Source of the DNA: CADCTB01 sp035494015 | Lineage (GTDB): Bacteria > Actinomycetota > Acidimicrobiia > Acidimicrobiales > AC-14 | Direction: 5' to 3' | Length of the DNA: 29,577 nucleotides | NCBI GenBank assembly: GCA_035494015.1 | Contig: DATJHJ010000051.1 | Location: 1 to 29,577 of the forward strand | Shown: positions 7,469-14,310 of the stretch, piece after piece | Layout: every line of letters starts with the position of its first letter | How positions within the stretch are numbered: the first letter of the stretch is position 1 | Notes under the pieces: generated by a model | Database searches by the model: none | What the model saw: only the letters and a program-made list of their open reading frames with translations | Told to the model about the DNA's origin: nothing | Translations under genes and position numbers: made by a program

Positions 7469-8752
7469 GTGGGCGCACGGCGCCCGGGCCTGCTCGCGCC
7501 GCTGCGGGACCGCAGCTTCGCCCTGCTGTGGACCGGGATGTCCGTGTCCCTGATGGGCGACGGGATCCTGCTGGTCGCCCTGGCCTGGAAGGTCTACGAG
7601 CTGTCGAACGCGCCGGTCGCCCTGGCTGCGGTCGGCGTGGCCATGACCGTCCCCCATGTGGCCCTGCTGCTGGTGGGCGGGGTGGTCGGCGACCGGTTCG
7701 ACCGCCGCCGGGTGATGATGGCCTCGGACGCGGTGCGGGGGCTCGCCGTCGCCCTGCTCGGCGCCCTGGCCCTCAGCGGGCACCTCCGGCTCTGGCACGT
7801 CCTCGGCCTGATCGCCGTCTACGGGGCGGCGACCGCGTTCTTCGGGCCCGCGTTCGACGCCGTGGTCCCGGACATCGTGCCCGCCGACCAGCTCGTCCAG
7901 GCCAACGCCATCGACCAGTTCGCCCGCCCGCTGGCCCTGCGCATGGTCGGCCCCGCCCTCGGGGGGCTGCTCCTGGCCGCCGGCGGGGCGGCGACGGCCT
8001 TCCTGGTCGACGCGGCCACCTTCGCGGTCTCGATCGGCTGCCTGCTGGGTGTCCGCCCGGCCGCGTACCGCGACGAGCCGGAGCCCGCCGAGTCACCGTC
8101 CGTCCTGGCCGACGTGCGGGACGGGCTGCGGTACGTGCGGGCCAATGCCTGGCTATGGGCGACCTTCGTGGCCGCCGCCTTCGCCTACCTGCTGTTCATG
8201 GGGCCGGTGGAGGTGCTGCTCCCCTATCTGATCAAGAACGAGCTCCACGCCGGGCCAGGGGTGTTCGGCGCCGTCCTCGCCGTGGGCGGCCTCGGTGCAT
8301 TGGCCGCCGCCCTCGCCGTGGGCCGCCTCGGCACGCCCCGGCGGTCCATGCGCTTCGTCTACCTGGCCTGGACCGGCTCCACCCTGATGCTGGCCGTCTA
8401 CGCCGTCGTGGGCGCCGCGTGGCAGGTCATGGCGGTCAGCCTGGCGTTCAGCGCCCTCGAGTCCGCCGGCACCGTCGTGTGGCTGACCGTCAAGCAGCGG
8501 CTCGTGCCCCGCGCCCTGCTCGGGCGGGTGTCGAGCCTGGACTGGTTCATCTCCACCGGGCTCGTCCCCCTGTCGTTCGCGGTCACCGCCCCCCTGGCCG
8601 CCGCCGTCGGCGCCCGGGCCACGTTCCTCGTCGCCGGCGTCCTGGGCGCCGCCGTCACCCTGGCCTTCCTCTTCGTCCCCGGGGTCCGGGACATCGACGA
8701 TCCAGCTGCGCTCGAACAGCCCGTGCCCGCCGGGCTGGCCGTCGCCGCCTGA
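7469..8752 (+). CDS. MFS transporter (EntS/MFS_3-like exporter)
   Basis: A 427-residue integral membrane protein with 12 predicted helices. It opens with the typical short N-terminal run (LLAPLRDRSFALLWTGMSVS), has the loop 2-3 motif GDRFDRRRVMMASD, and a central cytoplasmic loop around residues 190-220. The layout resembles the EntS-like and macrolide-efflux branch of the major facilitator superfamily, which mainly export small molecules. The GTG start at 7469 is two bases after the stop of the oxoamine-synthase gene, so the pair is almost certainly cotranscribed and translationally coupled. The substrate is not known; the product of the preceding enzyme is a reasonable guess. It ends 5 bp from the stop of the convergent GGDEF-EAL gene, with no obvious terminator between. 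Confidence 0.87.
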   Translation: MGARRPGLLAPLRDRSFALLWTGMSVSLMGDGILLVALAWKVYELSNAPVALAAVGVAMTVPHVALLLVGGVVGDRFDRRRVMMASDAVRGLAVALLGALALSGHLRLWHVLGLIAVYGAATAFFGPAFDAVVPDIVPADQLVQANAIDQFARPLALRMVGPALGGLLLAAGGAATAFLVDAATFAVSIGCLLGVRPAAYRDEPEPAESPSVLADVRDGLRYVRANAWLWATFVAAAFAYLLFMGPVEVLLPYLIKNELHAGPGVFGAVLAVGGLGALAAALAVGRLGTPRRSMRFVYLAWTGSTLMLAVYAVVGAAWQVMAVSLAFSALESAGTVVWLTVKQRLVPRALLGRVSSLDWFISTGLVPLSFAVTAPLAAAVGARATFLVAGVLGAAVTLAFLFVPGVRDIDDPAALEQPVPAGLAVAA

Positions 8753-8757
8753 CCGGG

Positions 8758-11133
8758 CTACAGGCCGCCGGCCGCCTTGCGGTAGCCCTGGGCGCCGGCG
8801 AAGACGGCCGAGGCCGGGGCGGGGCGGCCGAGGTAGTAACCCTGGGCCGTGTCGCAGCCCAGCTCGGACAGCAGGTCCAGGGCCTCACGGGTCTCCACGC
8901 CCTCGGCCACGATGCGCAGGCCCAGGGAGTGGGCCAGCTCGATGGTGGAGCGGATGATGGCGACGGCCCGGTCGTCGTCGCCGGCCGCGGCGGCAAGGAA
9001 CGTGCGGTCGAGCTTCAGCTCGTCGACCGGCAGCTCGCGCAGGTAGGCGAGCGACGAGAAGCCCGTGCCGTAGTCGTCGACCGACAGGGCGACGCCCAGG
9101 GCGTGGAGGCGGTCCAGCACGTCGAGGCCCTGGTCGGCGTCGACCATGAGGCAGTCCTCGGTGATCTCGAGCACCACGCTCGACGGCGGCACGCCCTGGC
9201 GCTTCAGGACCTCGGCCACCTTGTCGGGCAGCTCGTCGTCCGAGAGGTTGGAGGGCGACAGGTTGACGGCCACGCTGAGATCGACCCGGCTGCGGGCCCA
9301 CCGGGCCTGCTGGGCCACGGCCTGCTCCAGCACGTCCAGGGCCAGCGGTCCGATGAGGCCGCTCTGCTCGAACAAGCCCAGGAAACGGTCCGGCGTCAGC
9401 AGGCCGCGCTGGGGGTGCTGCCAGCGGACCAAGGCCTCGACGCCGGTGACCGCCCCGGCGGCCAGGTCGAGCTTGGGTTGGTAGTAGAGGACCAGTTCGT
9501 GGCGCTCGATGGCGTCGCGCACGTCCTCCATGAGCTGGAGCTGGTCCAGGGTGTGCCGGTCCCGGAACGACGAGTAGACCTCCCACGGCCGGTGGTTCCG
9601 CTTGGCCTCGTACATGGCCACGTCGGCCTTCTGCAGGAGGGTGTCGGCGGCGGTCCCGTGGTCCGGGGCGATGGCGATGCCGATGCTGGCGTCGACCCGC
9701 AGGGTGATCGTCTCCAGGAGGAACCGGGTCTGCAGCACCTCGCGCACCCGCTCGGCCACCCGTGTGGCCGATGCCGGGTCGTCGAGGGGGGCGATGAGCA
9801 GCCCGAACTCGTCGCCGCCGAGACGGGCGACCGTGGCCGAGGGCCCGACGACGGTGGCCAGGCGGGGGCCGAGCTGGCGCAGCACCTCGTCGCCCACGTG
9901 GTGGCCGAGGCTGTCGTTGATCTCCTTGAACCGGTCGAGGTCGATCATCAGCACCGCCAGGCGCTCGCATCCCGAGCCCGGCATCAGGCATCGACCCAGC
10001 GTCTCGTAGAAGAGGCGGCGGTTGGCCAGCCCGGTCAACTCGTCGGTCCGGGCTTCCCGCTTCGTCTCGGCCAGCGTGCGCAGCTGCCGGTAGGCGTTGG
10101 CCATGCGGACGATGCCCAGCACGAGCGTGGCCGTGGCCAGGACGATGCCGAGGGGTATGACCCGGCGGTTGGTCCCGTAGACCAGGATCAGCAGGGACGT
10201 CACCACGAACATCCCGGGCACGACCACGGGCTGCACGCCGGGCGCCGGCTTGTAGGCCCGGACCTGCCAGGCGGCGCTGGCCATCAGGAAGGTGCCGAAC
10301 ATCCACACACTGTCGAGGGGGGTCCCGGTCACGTACGTGTTGCTCAGGACCCGGATCACGTAGACGCTGTCCGCCGCCGCGAACACCACCAGGCCGGCGC
10401 CCAGGACCCACCACCCGGGGCTCGGTCGCCAGCCCTGGACGGCGAAGACGGCGACCACCATGGCGACGAGGACCAGGTCGCCGATGGGGTAGGCGATGTT
10501 CGTGGCGATGGCGAAGCGACCGTCGGCGACGTTGTGGTGGGACACGTAGGCGATGACGAAGGTCGCCTCGAGGGCGGCGACGCCAAGGGCGGCGATGATC
10601 CCGTCCAGCCAAATCGCTCGCGAACCCCGGCGCGGGAAGGCCTCCCGGACCAGCAGGACGACGCCCAAATAAGCCACGGGGTAGAACGGCAGGAAAAAGG
10701 CGTCCTGGGCCGACGGGTAGGGCACCGGATCCATGAACTGGACGATCGTGGTCCACACCAGGTTGCCGATGGCGAAGAGCACGAGGGCGACGGTGAGGGC
10801 GATCCAGCCCGCCCGCTGCCGGTCGCGCACGGCCGCCGCCCGCAGGCCGCACAGCACGGCGCAGCCGGCGTAGGCGAAGTTCCCGACCCAGCCGTCGTAG
10901 AAAGCGGATGTCGTGCCCCGGGGGCGGAACACCGTCGACGCCAGGTACAGCAGGATCAGCGCACCAGTGACGATCCGCGTCCACCAAACCGCCTTGACCA
11001 GTGCCGGCCTGCCCTGGAGCTCGGAATGCACCCGGGCGTCGCTCACGTCAGGCCGCGGGGCGTGAGCCCCACCCGGTGATGATCCCGGTCCTACCCCGGG
11101 GACGGGCGCGGCGTGAGGGCTTGATGCGTACAT
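8758..11133 (-). CDS. membrane-bound GGDEF-EAL protein (cyclic-di-GMP turnover)
   Basis: A 791-residue protein with a largely hydrophobic N-terminal half (about 8-9 helices, residues 50-360), then GGDEF and EAL domains. The diguanylate cyclase motif is intact (RLGGDEF, GGDEF at residues 439-443). No RxxD inhibitory site is seen at the usual place upstream. The EAL domain keeps EAL (566-568), AVNLSPSNL, EITED, DDYGTGFSSL, DELKLDRTFL, AEGVET and QGYYLGRP, so phosphodiesterase activity is also possible. It therefore could both make and degrade c-di-GMP, with membrane input of unknown nature; no known MASE domain was recognised with confidence. The ATG at 11133 is chosen because GGAGAGG lies upstream; a TTG 19 codons earlier (11190) is in AT-rich leader sequence. 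c-di-GMP commonly controls pili, and Tad genes occur in this window, but the link is inference. Confidence 0.92.
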   Translation of the reverse strand: MYASSPHAAPVPGVGPGSSPGGAHAPRPDVSDARVHSELQGRPALVKAVWWTRIVTGALILLYLASTVFRPRGTTSAFYDGWVGNFAYAGCAVLCGLRAAAVRDRQRAGWIALTVALVLFAIGNLVWTTIVQFMDPVPYPSAQDAFFLPFYPVAYLGVVLLVREAFPRRGSRAIWLDGIIAALGVAALEATFVIAYVSHHNVADGRFAIATNIAYPIGDLVLVAMVVAVFAVQGWRPSPGWWVLGAGLVVFAAADSVYVIRVLSNTYVTGTPLDSVWMFGTFLMASAAWQVRAYKPAPGVQPVVVPGMFVVTSLLILVYGTNRRVIPLGIVLATATLVLGIVRMANAYRQLRTLAETKREARTDELTGLANRRLFYETLGRCLMPGSGCERLAVLMIDLDRFKEINDSLGHHVGDEVLRQLGPRLATVVGPSATVARLGGDEFGLLIAPLDDPASATRVAERVREVLQTRFLLETITLRVDASIGIAIAPDHGTAADTLLQKADVAMYEAKRNHRPWEVYSSFRDRHTLDQLQLMEDVRDAIERHELVLYYQPKLDLAAGAVTGVEALVRWQHPQRGLLTPDRFLGLFEQSGLIGPLALDVLEQAVAQQARWARSRVDLSVAVNLSPSNLSDDELPDKVAEVLKRQGVPPSSVVLEITEDCLMVDADQGLDVLDRLHALGVALSVDDYGTGFSSLAYLRELPVDELKLDRTFLAAAAGDDDRAVAIIRSTIELAHSLGLRIVAEGVETREALDLLSELGCDTAQGYYLGRPAPASAVFAGAQGYRKAAGGL

Positions 11134-11163
11134 TGTACGATAACCCTCTCCTTTTGTGAATGG

Positions 11164-11192
11164 TGCAATTGCAAATAAAAAGGTTGACAACC
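11164..11192. promoter_or_regulatory. AT-rich leader/promoter region of the GGDEF-EAL gene with two palindromes
   Basis: An unusually AT-rich patch (about 11130-11192) separates the GGDEF-EAL start from the ABC permease stop. It contains the perfect palindrome TGCAATTGCA (11164-11173) and the near-perfect GGTTGACAACC (11182-11192), whose arms are 5 bp. On the minus strand the latter supplies TTGTCA as a possible -35 element, but no convincing -10 follows at the usual distance. They may be operator sites. Confidence 0.3.
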
Positions 11193-11193
11193 C

Positions 11194-11946
11194 TCAGACG
11201 TCGCTACGGCGGCACAGGATGACCCCGGTGGCGGCCGCGGCAGCGGCGTACCCGGCATAGAGGGCCAGGCCGGCGGCCCATCCGAGGGCTGCCCCCCCGC
11301 CCGCCGCCGCGCCCGCCGCCGCGCTGGGAAGGTAGGCCCCGACCGCGGGCGCCACGGCGGTGACGAGGGGCTCGACGAGCAGGACGGCCACCAGGGTGCC
11401 GACCACAGCCGCCGTCTGGCTGCGCACCGATGCGCCCACCCCGACGCCCAGGATCCCGGCCAGGGCCATAGCCCCGACCGTGCCGGCGACCGTGCTCGCC
11501 GCCTCCCCGCGCGACAGCCCGAGCGATCCGGCGTGAACGACGGTCATGACCGCGGCGAGCTGGAGGACGACGAGGCCGAGGAACGCCCCGATCACCGCGC
11601 AGGCGACGGCCTTGGAGGCGACGAACAGGGCGCGGGACGGGTCGGCCAGGTACCGCCACACGATGTCGCCGTGGTGGTACTGCGAGGTCACGAGGAGGAC
11701 GCCGAGCAGGGTGACGAACACCCGCAGCGTGCCCACGCCGCTCACCGCGGCCCGGATCTCCTGGGCGGCCGTCGGGCCCGCGCCCCCGGTCCCGGTCGAC
11801 GCCGCCGCCGGGTGGACGGCGCCATAGACGACCAGGCCAGCCACGAAGACCATGGCGCCGGCGATCGTCCACGTCGTCCGCGTGCGCGTCGCCCGCTCCA
11901 ACTCGATCTCGACCAGGTCACGCCCTCGGCCCCAGTTCCCGCTCAT
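11194..11946 (-). CDS. ABC-2-type transporter permease
   Basis: A 250-residue membrane protein, MSGNWGRGRDLVEIELERA at the start, with a short cytoplasmic N-terminal amphipathic stretch and about six hydrophobic segments. The size and arrangement, and the position after an ABC ATPase, match ABC-2-type or bacitracin/YydJ-like export permeases. The second half is extremely Ala/Gly/Val-rich. The ATG at 11946 lies at the base of a strong hairpin and overlaps the TGA of a 27-codon ORF (11943-12026). No free Shine-Dalgarno sequence is available, so translation probably depends on coupling. It is the last gene of the leftward operon that starts with the 31-residue peptide. The substrate is unknown; the peptide is the obvious candidate. 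Confidence 0.82.
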   Translation of the reverse strand: MSGNWGRGRDLVEIELERATRTRTTWTIAGAMVFVAGLVVYGAVHPAAASTGTGGAGPTAAQEIRAAVSGVGTLRVFVTLLGVLLVTSQYHHGDIVWRYLADPSRALFVASKAVACAVIGAFLGLVVLQLAAVMTVVHAGSLGLSRGEAASTVAGTVGAMALAGILGVGVGASVRSQTAAVVGTLVAVLLVEPLVTAVAPAVGAYLPSAAAGAAAGGGAALGWAAGLALYAGYAAAAAATGVILCRRSDV

Positions 11947-12026
11947 TGGCACACCATCCTCGATGGTGCGCCAACTGAGGACTCGTCGGCGCTGCGCTCC
12001 TCCGCTCCGCTTCGGTGCTCGCTCAT
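11943..12026 (-). CDS. 27-residue coupling ORF between ABC ATPase and permease
   Basis: A 27-codon reading frame (MSEHRSGAEERS... ending MVCQ). Its ATG (12026-12024) overlaps the TGA of the ATPase gene, and its own TGA (11945-11943) overlaps the ATG of the permease, so both joints are ATGA. The peptide is hydrophilic and charged with no recognisable domain. Its likely job is to carry ribosomes through the hairpin that covers the permease start. The sequence may be a dispersed repeat-like element placed between genes rather than a functional protein; only one copy is present in this window. Confidence 0.5.
   Translation of the reverse strand: MSEHRSGAEERSADESSVGAPSRMVCQ
11946..11974 (-). promoter_or_regulatory. 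hairpin overlapping the permease translation start
   Basis: Arms 11946-11958 and 11962-11974 pair over 13 positions around a 3-nt loop. The only non-Watson-Crick pair is a G-U wobble in the minus-strand mRNA (an A-C mismatch in the other strand, which indicates the minus-strand RNA is the relevant one). The permease ATG begins at the base of the stem and the only SD-like bases (GAGG) lie in the loop region. No U-tract follows, so it is not a standard terminator. Confidence 0.6.
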
Positions 12027-12916
12027 GCCACCCTCCTCGTACCGCCCGCGTCGATGGATGCGAAGAACACGTCCTCCAGCGAGGACGTCTCGAGCCGGAG
12101 CTCGTGGATCGGGGCCCCGGCGGCGGCGGCCACGTCGCCCACCTGGGCGGTGGTGGCATCGAGGACCCGGAGGACGTCGCCGTCGAGCCCGGCGTGCAGC
12201 CCGGCCCGTTCGAGGGCGGTCGCGAGCACGGACGCGGCGGGGGTGCGGACGACCACCCGGGGCCGGGTGAGCTCGGCGACGGGACCGGCGGCCGCCACCC
12301 GACCGGCGTTGACCACCACCACGTCGTCCGCCACGACCGAGACCTCGTTGAGCTGGTGGCTGGAGACGAGGACGGTGCGGCCCTGGGCGGCCAGGCCCCG
12401 CAGCAGGTCGCGCAGCCAGCGCAGGCCCGGCGGGTCGAGGCCGTTGGCGGGCTCGTCGAGGACCAGGACCGGCGGGTCGGCCAGCAGGACGGCGGCCAGG
12501 GCCAGCCGCTGGCGCATCCCCAGCGACAGCTTGCCGGTGCGCCTGTCGGCGGCGTCGGCCAGGTCGGTGAGGGCGAGGACTTCGTCGACCCGGGACGCGT
12601 GCACGCCGGCACCCCGGGCCAAGAGCAGGAGCTGGGCCCGGGCCGCGACACCGGGGTGGAAGCCGGCGCCGTCGAGCAGGGCGCCCACGTGGCGGGCGGG
12701 GTCGGCCAGATCGGCGTAGGGGACGCCGCCGATCGTGGCCGTCCCGCTGGTCGGGGCGACCAGGCCGACCAGGATCCGCAGGGTGGTGGTCTTTCCGGCC
12801 CCGTTGCGGCCCAAGAAACCGGTGACGCGGCCCGGGTGGGCCTGGAAGCTGACCCCGTCGAGCACGACCGTGGGGCCGTACCGCTTGGTCAGATGATCGA
12901 CGCGGATCGTGTACAT
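12023..12916 (-). CDS. ABC transporter ATP-binding protein
   Basis: A 297-residue ABC ATPase beginning MYTIRVDHLTKRYG. Visible motifs are Walker A GRNGAGKT (36-43), the ABC signature LSLGMRQRLALA, Walker B VLVLDEPANGLDP and the switch His in SSHQLNEV. The C-terminal 80 residues resemble the extension common in ABC-2 drug/peptide exporters of the CcmA/NatA type. The frame is open far upstream, but that is an Arg/Pro-rich shadow of the protease gene. The ATG at 12916 lies inside the end of the M48 gene (28-bp overlap), so the two are translated from one transcript. The 3' end couples to the 27-codon ORF. It energises the permease encoded at 11194-11946. Confidence 0.92.
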   Translation of the reverse strand: MYTIRVDHLTKRYGPTVVLDGVSFQAHPGRVTGFLGRNGAGKTTTLRILVGLVAPTSGTATIGGVPYADLADPARHVGALLDGAGFHPGVAARAQLLLLARGAGVHASRVDEVLALTDLADAADRRTGKLSLGMRQRLALAAVLLADPPVLVLDEPANGLDPPGLRWLRDLLRGLAAQGRTVLVSSHQLNEVSVVADDVVVVNAGRVAAAGPVAELTRPRVVVRTPAASVLATALERAGLHAGLDGDVLRVLDATTAQVGDVAAAAGAPIHELRLETSSLEDVFFASIDAGGTRRVA

Positions 12917-14013
12917 GCGAGGGCTCGTTCGTCGATGGGCGGGTGGCTGGCGGTCAAGCGCCGCCACGGGGACAACTGCCGAGCGGCGCCGCCCTCGTCG
13001 GCGGCGCGTTCGAGCATGGCGGCGAAGTCGGCCGGCGCGTCGAGCAGGGCCAGGGCGAAGCGGTCGGCGGCCCGTTCCTGGGCCCGGTCGCGCCAGGCGA
13101 GCAGGCACCGGGCCGGCAGGGCAAGGGCCGGCGTGAGCAGCAGGATCATCGGATAGGAGCGGGGGTCGCCGGCGGCGGCGACGCCGGCCCAACCGAGCAC
13201 GGGGGCCGTGGCCAGGGCCCAGGCGGCGATGGCGAACGTGGCCAGCTGGGTGATCACGGTGAGCGGAAGTCGGCGCGCCGTGTGCCCGAGCCGCCAGTGG
13301 CCGAGCTCGTGCGCGACGACCTGGTCGACGAGAGCCGGTGGCCAGGCGGCGAGGGCGTCTTCGAGTACGACGCGGCGGGTCGGGCCGAGGCCCACGACGT
13401 ACGCATTGCAGCGCCGGTCGGCGCGGGGGCCGGCGACGAGCACGCCGCCGCCGATGTCCAGATCGCCGCGGCGGCCGACGTCCCGTAGCCGGTGGGCCAG
13501 CGCCGGAGCGGCCGGCGCCAGGGGGCCGGACCGGGCCCGCAGGGCGAGCGGCGTGGCCATCACGCCCCCGATGGTGACGACCGCAAACAGGCCCCACGCC
13601 CACAACCACCACGCCGGGGTGGCTCGGAGGAGGGCGTAGAGCGGAAGGGTCAGCAGCGCTCCGAAGGCCGAGGTGACCAGCCACGCCTTGGCTTCGCCTG
13701 TTGCCCACCGGGACAGCGACGTGCCGTCCCGGTGGGCCTTGGCGAAGGTGAGCGGCGCCCGGGCCAGGGCCGCGGCGCCGTTGACGACGAAGACGACGAC
13801 GACCAGGACGAGCGCCCACCCCCGGATCCCGGTGGTGGTGACGAGGTGGTGAGGCAGCCGGGCCGCGACGCACACGACGGTGGCGGCGGCAGTCGCCAAA
13901 GACGCTGCCGGGCCGCGTACGGCGAGTGCGGCGCGGTCCGGGCATCGCCCTCCCGAGGGCTCGATCGGCCGAGACGACCGAGGTCGTGCGGCGCTGATCG
14001 TCGAGGTGCCCAC
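12889..14013 (-). CDS. M48-family (Ste24/HtpX-like) membrane metalloprotease
   Basis: About 374 residues with several membrane helices. The zinc site is HELGH (residues 235-239, in VAHELGHWRLGH), and the third ligand is probably the Glu in AQERAADRFAL. SHPPIDERA near the C-terminus is typical of the CAAX protease/HtpX branch. Such enzymes cleave small or misfolded membrane polypeptides and prenylated peptides at the membrane. The start is uncertain: the GTG at 14013 is preceded by GGACG and lies 10 nt after the stop of the 31-residue peptide gene; a GTG further in would remove only the poorly conserved N-terminus. The gene overlaps the ABC ATPase by 28 bp. The order small peptide, membrane protease, ABC exporter suggests it matures or degrades the peptide. 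Confidence 0.85.
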   Translation of the reverse strand: MGTSTISAARPRSSRPIEPSGGRCPDRAALAVRGPAASLATAAATVVCVAARLPHHLVTTTGIRGWALVLVVVVFVVNGAAALARAPLTFAKAHRDGTSLSRWATGEAKAWLVTSAFGALLTLPLYALLRATPAWWLWAWGLFAVVTIGGVMATPLALRARSGPLAPAAPALAHRLRDVGRRGDLDIGGGVLVAGPRADRRCNAYVVGLGPTRRVVLEDALAAWPPALVDQVVAHELGHWRLGHTARRLPLTVITQLATFAIAAWALATAPVLGWAGVAAAGDPRSYPMILLLTPALALPARCLLAWRDRAQERAADRFALALLDAPADFAAMLERAADEGGAARQLSPWRRLTASHPPIDERALACTRSASII

Positions 14014-14023
14014 CGTCCGTGAG

Positions 14024-14119
14024 CTAGGCGAGGACGACGGCCAGGATGGGGCCGACGACGGGGATGATGCTGACGACACCGGCCAGCAGGCCGCCAACGA
14101 GGGGGATGAGCTTGCGCAT
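14024..14119 (-). CDS. 31-residue hydrophobic two-repeat peptide
   Basis: Starts MRKLIPLVGG and ends in TAG at 14024-14026. A textbook ribosome binding site, GGAGGT, lies 7 nt before the ATG at 14119. Only Arg2 and Lys3 are charged; everything after is Leu, Ile, Val, Gly, Ala, Pro and one Ser. Residues 5-16 (IPLVGGLLAGVV) and 19-30 (IPVVGPILAVVL) are an internal repeat with 7 of 12 identical positions and conservative changes elsewhere, which suggests a helical hairpin or a short membrane-inserting peptide. It lies 10 nt upstream of the M48 protease and heads the protease-ABC exporter operon. No family was recognised. It could be a bacteriocin-like or signalling peptide, a membrane subunit of the protease/transporter, or a toxin-like peptide. 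The strong start and repeat make a chance ORF unlikely. Confidence 0.7.
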   Translation of the reverse strand: MRKLIPLVGGLLAGVVSIIPVVGPILAVVLA

Positions 14120-14140
14120 GATGTTGACCTCCGGTGGAGA

Positions 14141-14168
14141 GACCCCTCCCCCTTTTGAGGAGGGTGTC
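14141..14168 (-). promoter_or_regulatory. leader hairpin before the 31-residue peptide gene
   Basis: On the minus strand GACACCCTCC and GGAGGGGTC pair with one bulged A around a short A-rich loop, ending about 8 nt before the GGAGGT ribosome binding site. A second, weaker pair TGCCGG/CCGGCA lies further upstream (about 14170-14195). They form a structured leader in the 190-bp divergent intergenic region. A role in mRNA stability or translation control is inferred. Confidence 0.35.
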
Positions 14169-14299
14169 TGCCGGGCTTTTTGTGCGCCGGCAAAAGGTTC
14201 TGTCGGCCGTAGCCGGAGGGTGCTTTAGAGAATTGTTGTGCCGTTGTTGATCTTCGTTGTGACGCCGTTGGGTCGCCCGGTTCGGAAGTCGGCTCGCGT

Positions 14300-14310
14300 T
14301 ACCCTGCCTC
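14300..14310 (+). promoter_or_regulatory. -10-like TACCCT immediately before a GTG start (leaderless)
   Basis: TACCCT (14300-14305) fits the actinobacterial -10 pattern TAnnnT and ends 5 nt before the GTG of the response regulator; no Shine-Dalgarno sequence is present. This is the arrangement of leaderless transcripts. The rest of the 14170-14299 region shows an AT-richer patch (about 14222-14265) and no gene. Confidence 0.45.

Noticed and set aside
6063..7478. A 471-codon minus-strand frame
   Set aside because: Antisense of the PLP enzyme, whose motifs are intact on the plus strand; the antisense product is Val/Gly/Asp-rich with no domain.
7114..11079. A 3,966-nt open frame on the plus strand
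   Set aside because: It is antisense to the GGDEF-EAL gene and in other frames of the oxoamine synthase and MFS genes. Its product is low-complexity Arg/Pro/Gly/Asp/His-rich sequence without motifs, as expected from high-GC shadows.
11184..11189. TTGACA as a plus-strand -35 element
   Set aside because: No plus-strand gene starts downstream; the following 3 kb are leftward genes.
12917..13945. N-terminal extension of the ABC ATPase frame
   Set aside because: The extension is an Arg/Pro-rich shadow of the M48 protease gene; the ATPase fold starts at the ATG at 12916.
14141..14195. Rho-independent terminator between the peptide operon and the response regulator
   Set aside because: The stems are not followed by a U-tract on either strand and lie between divergent starts; a leader structure is more likely.
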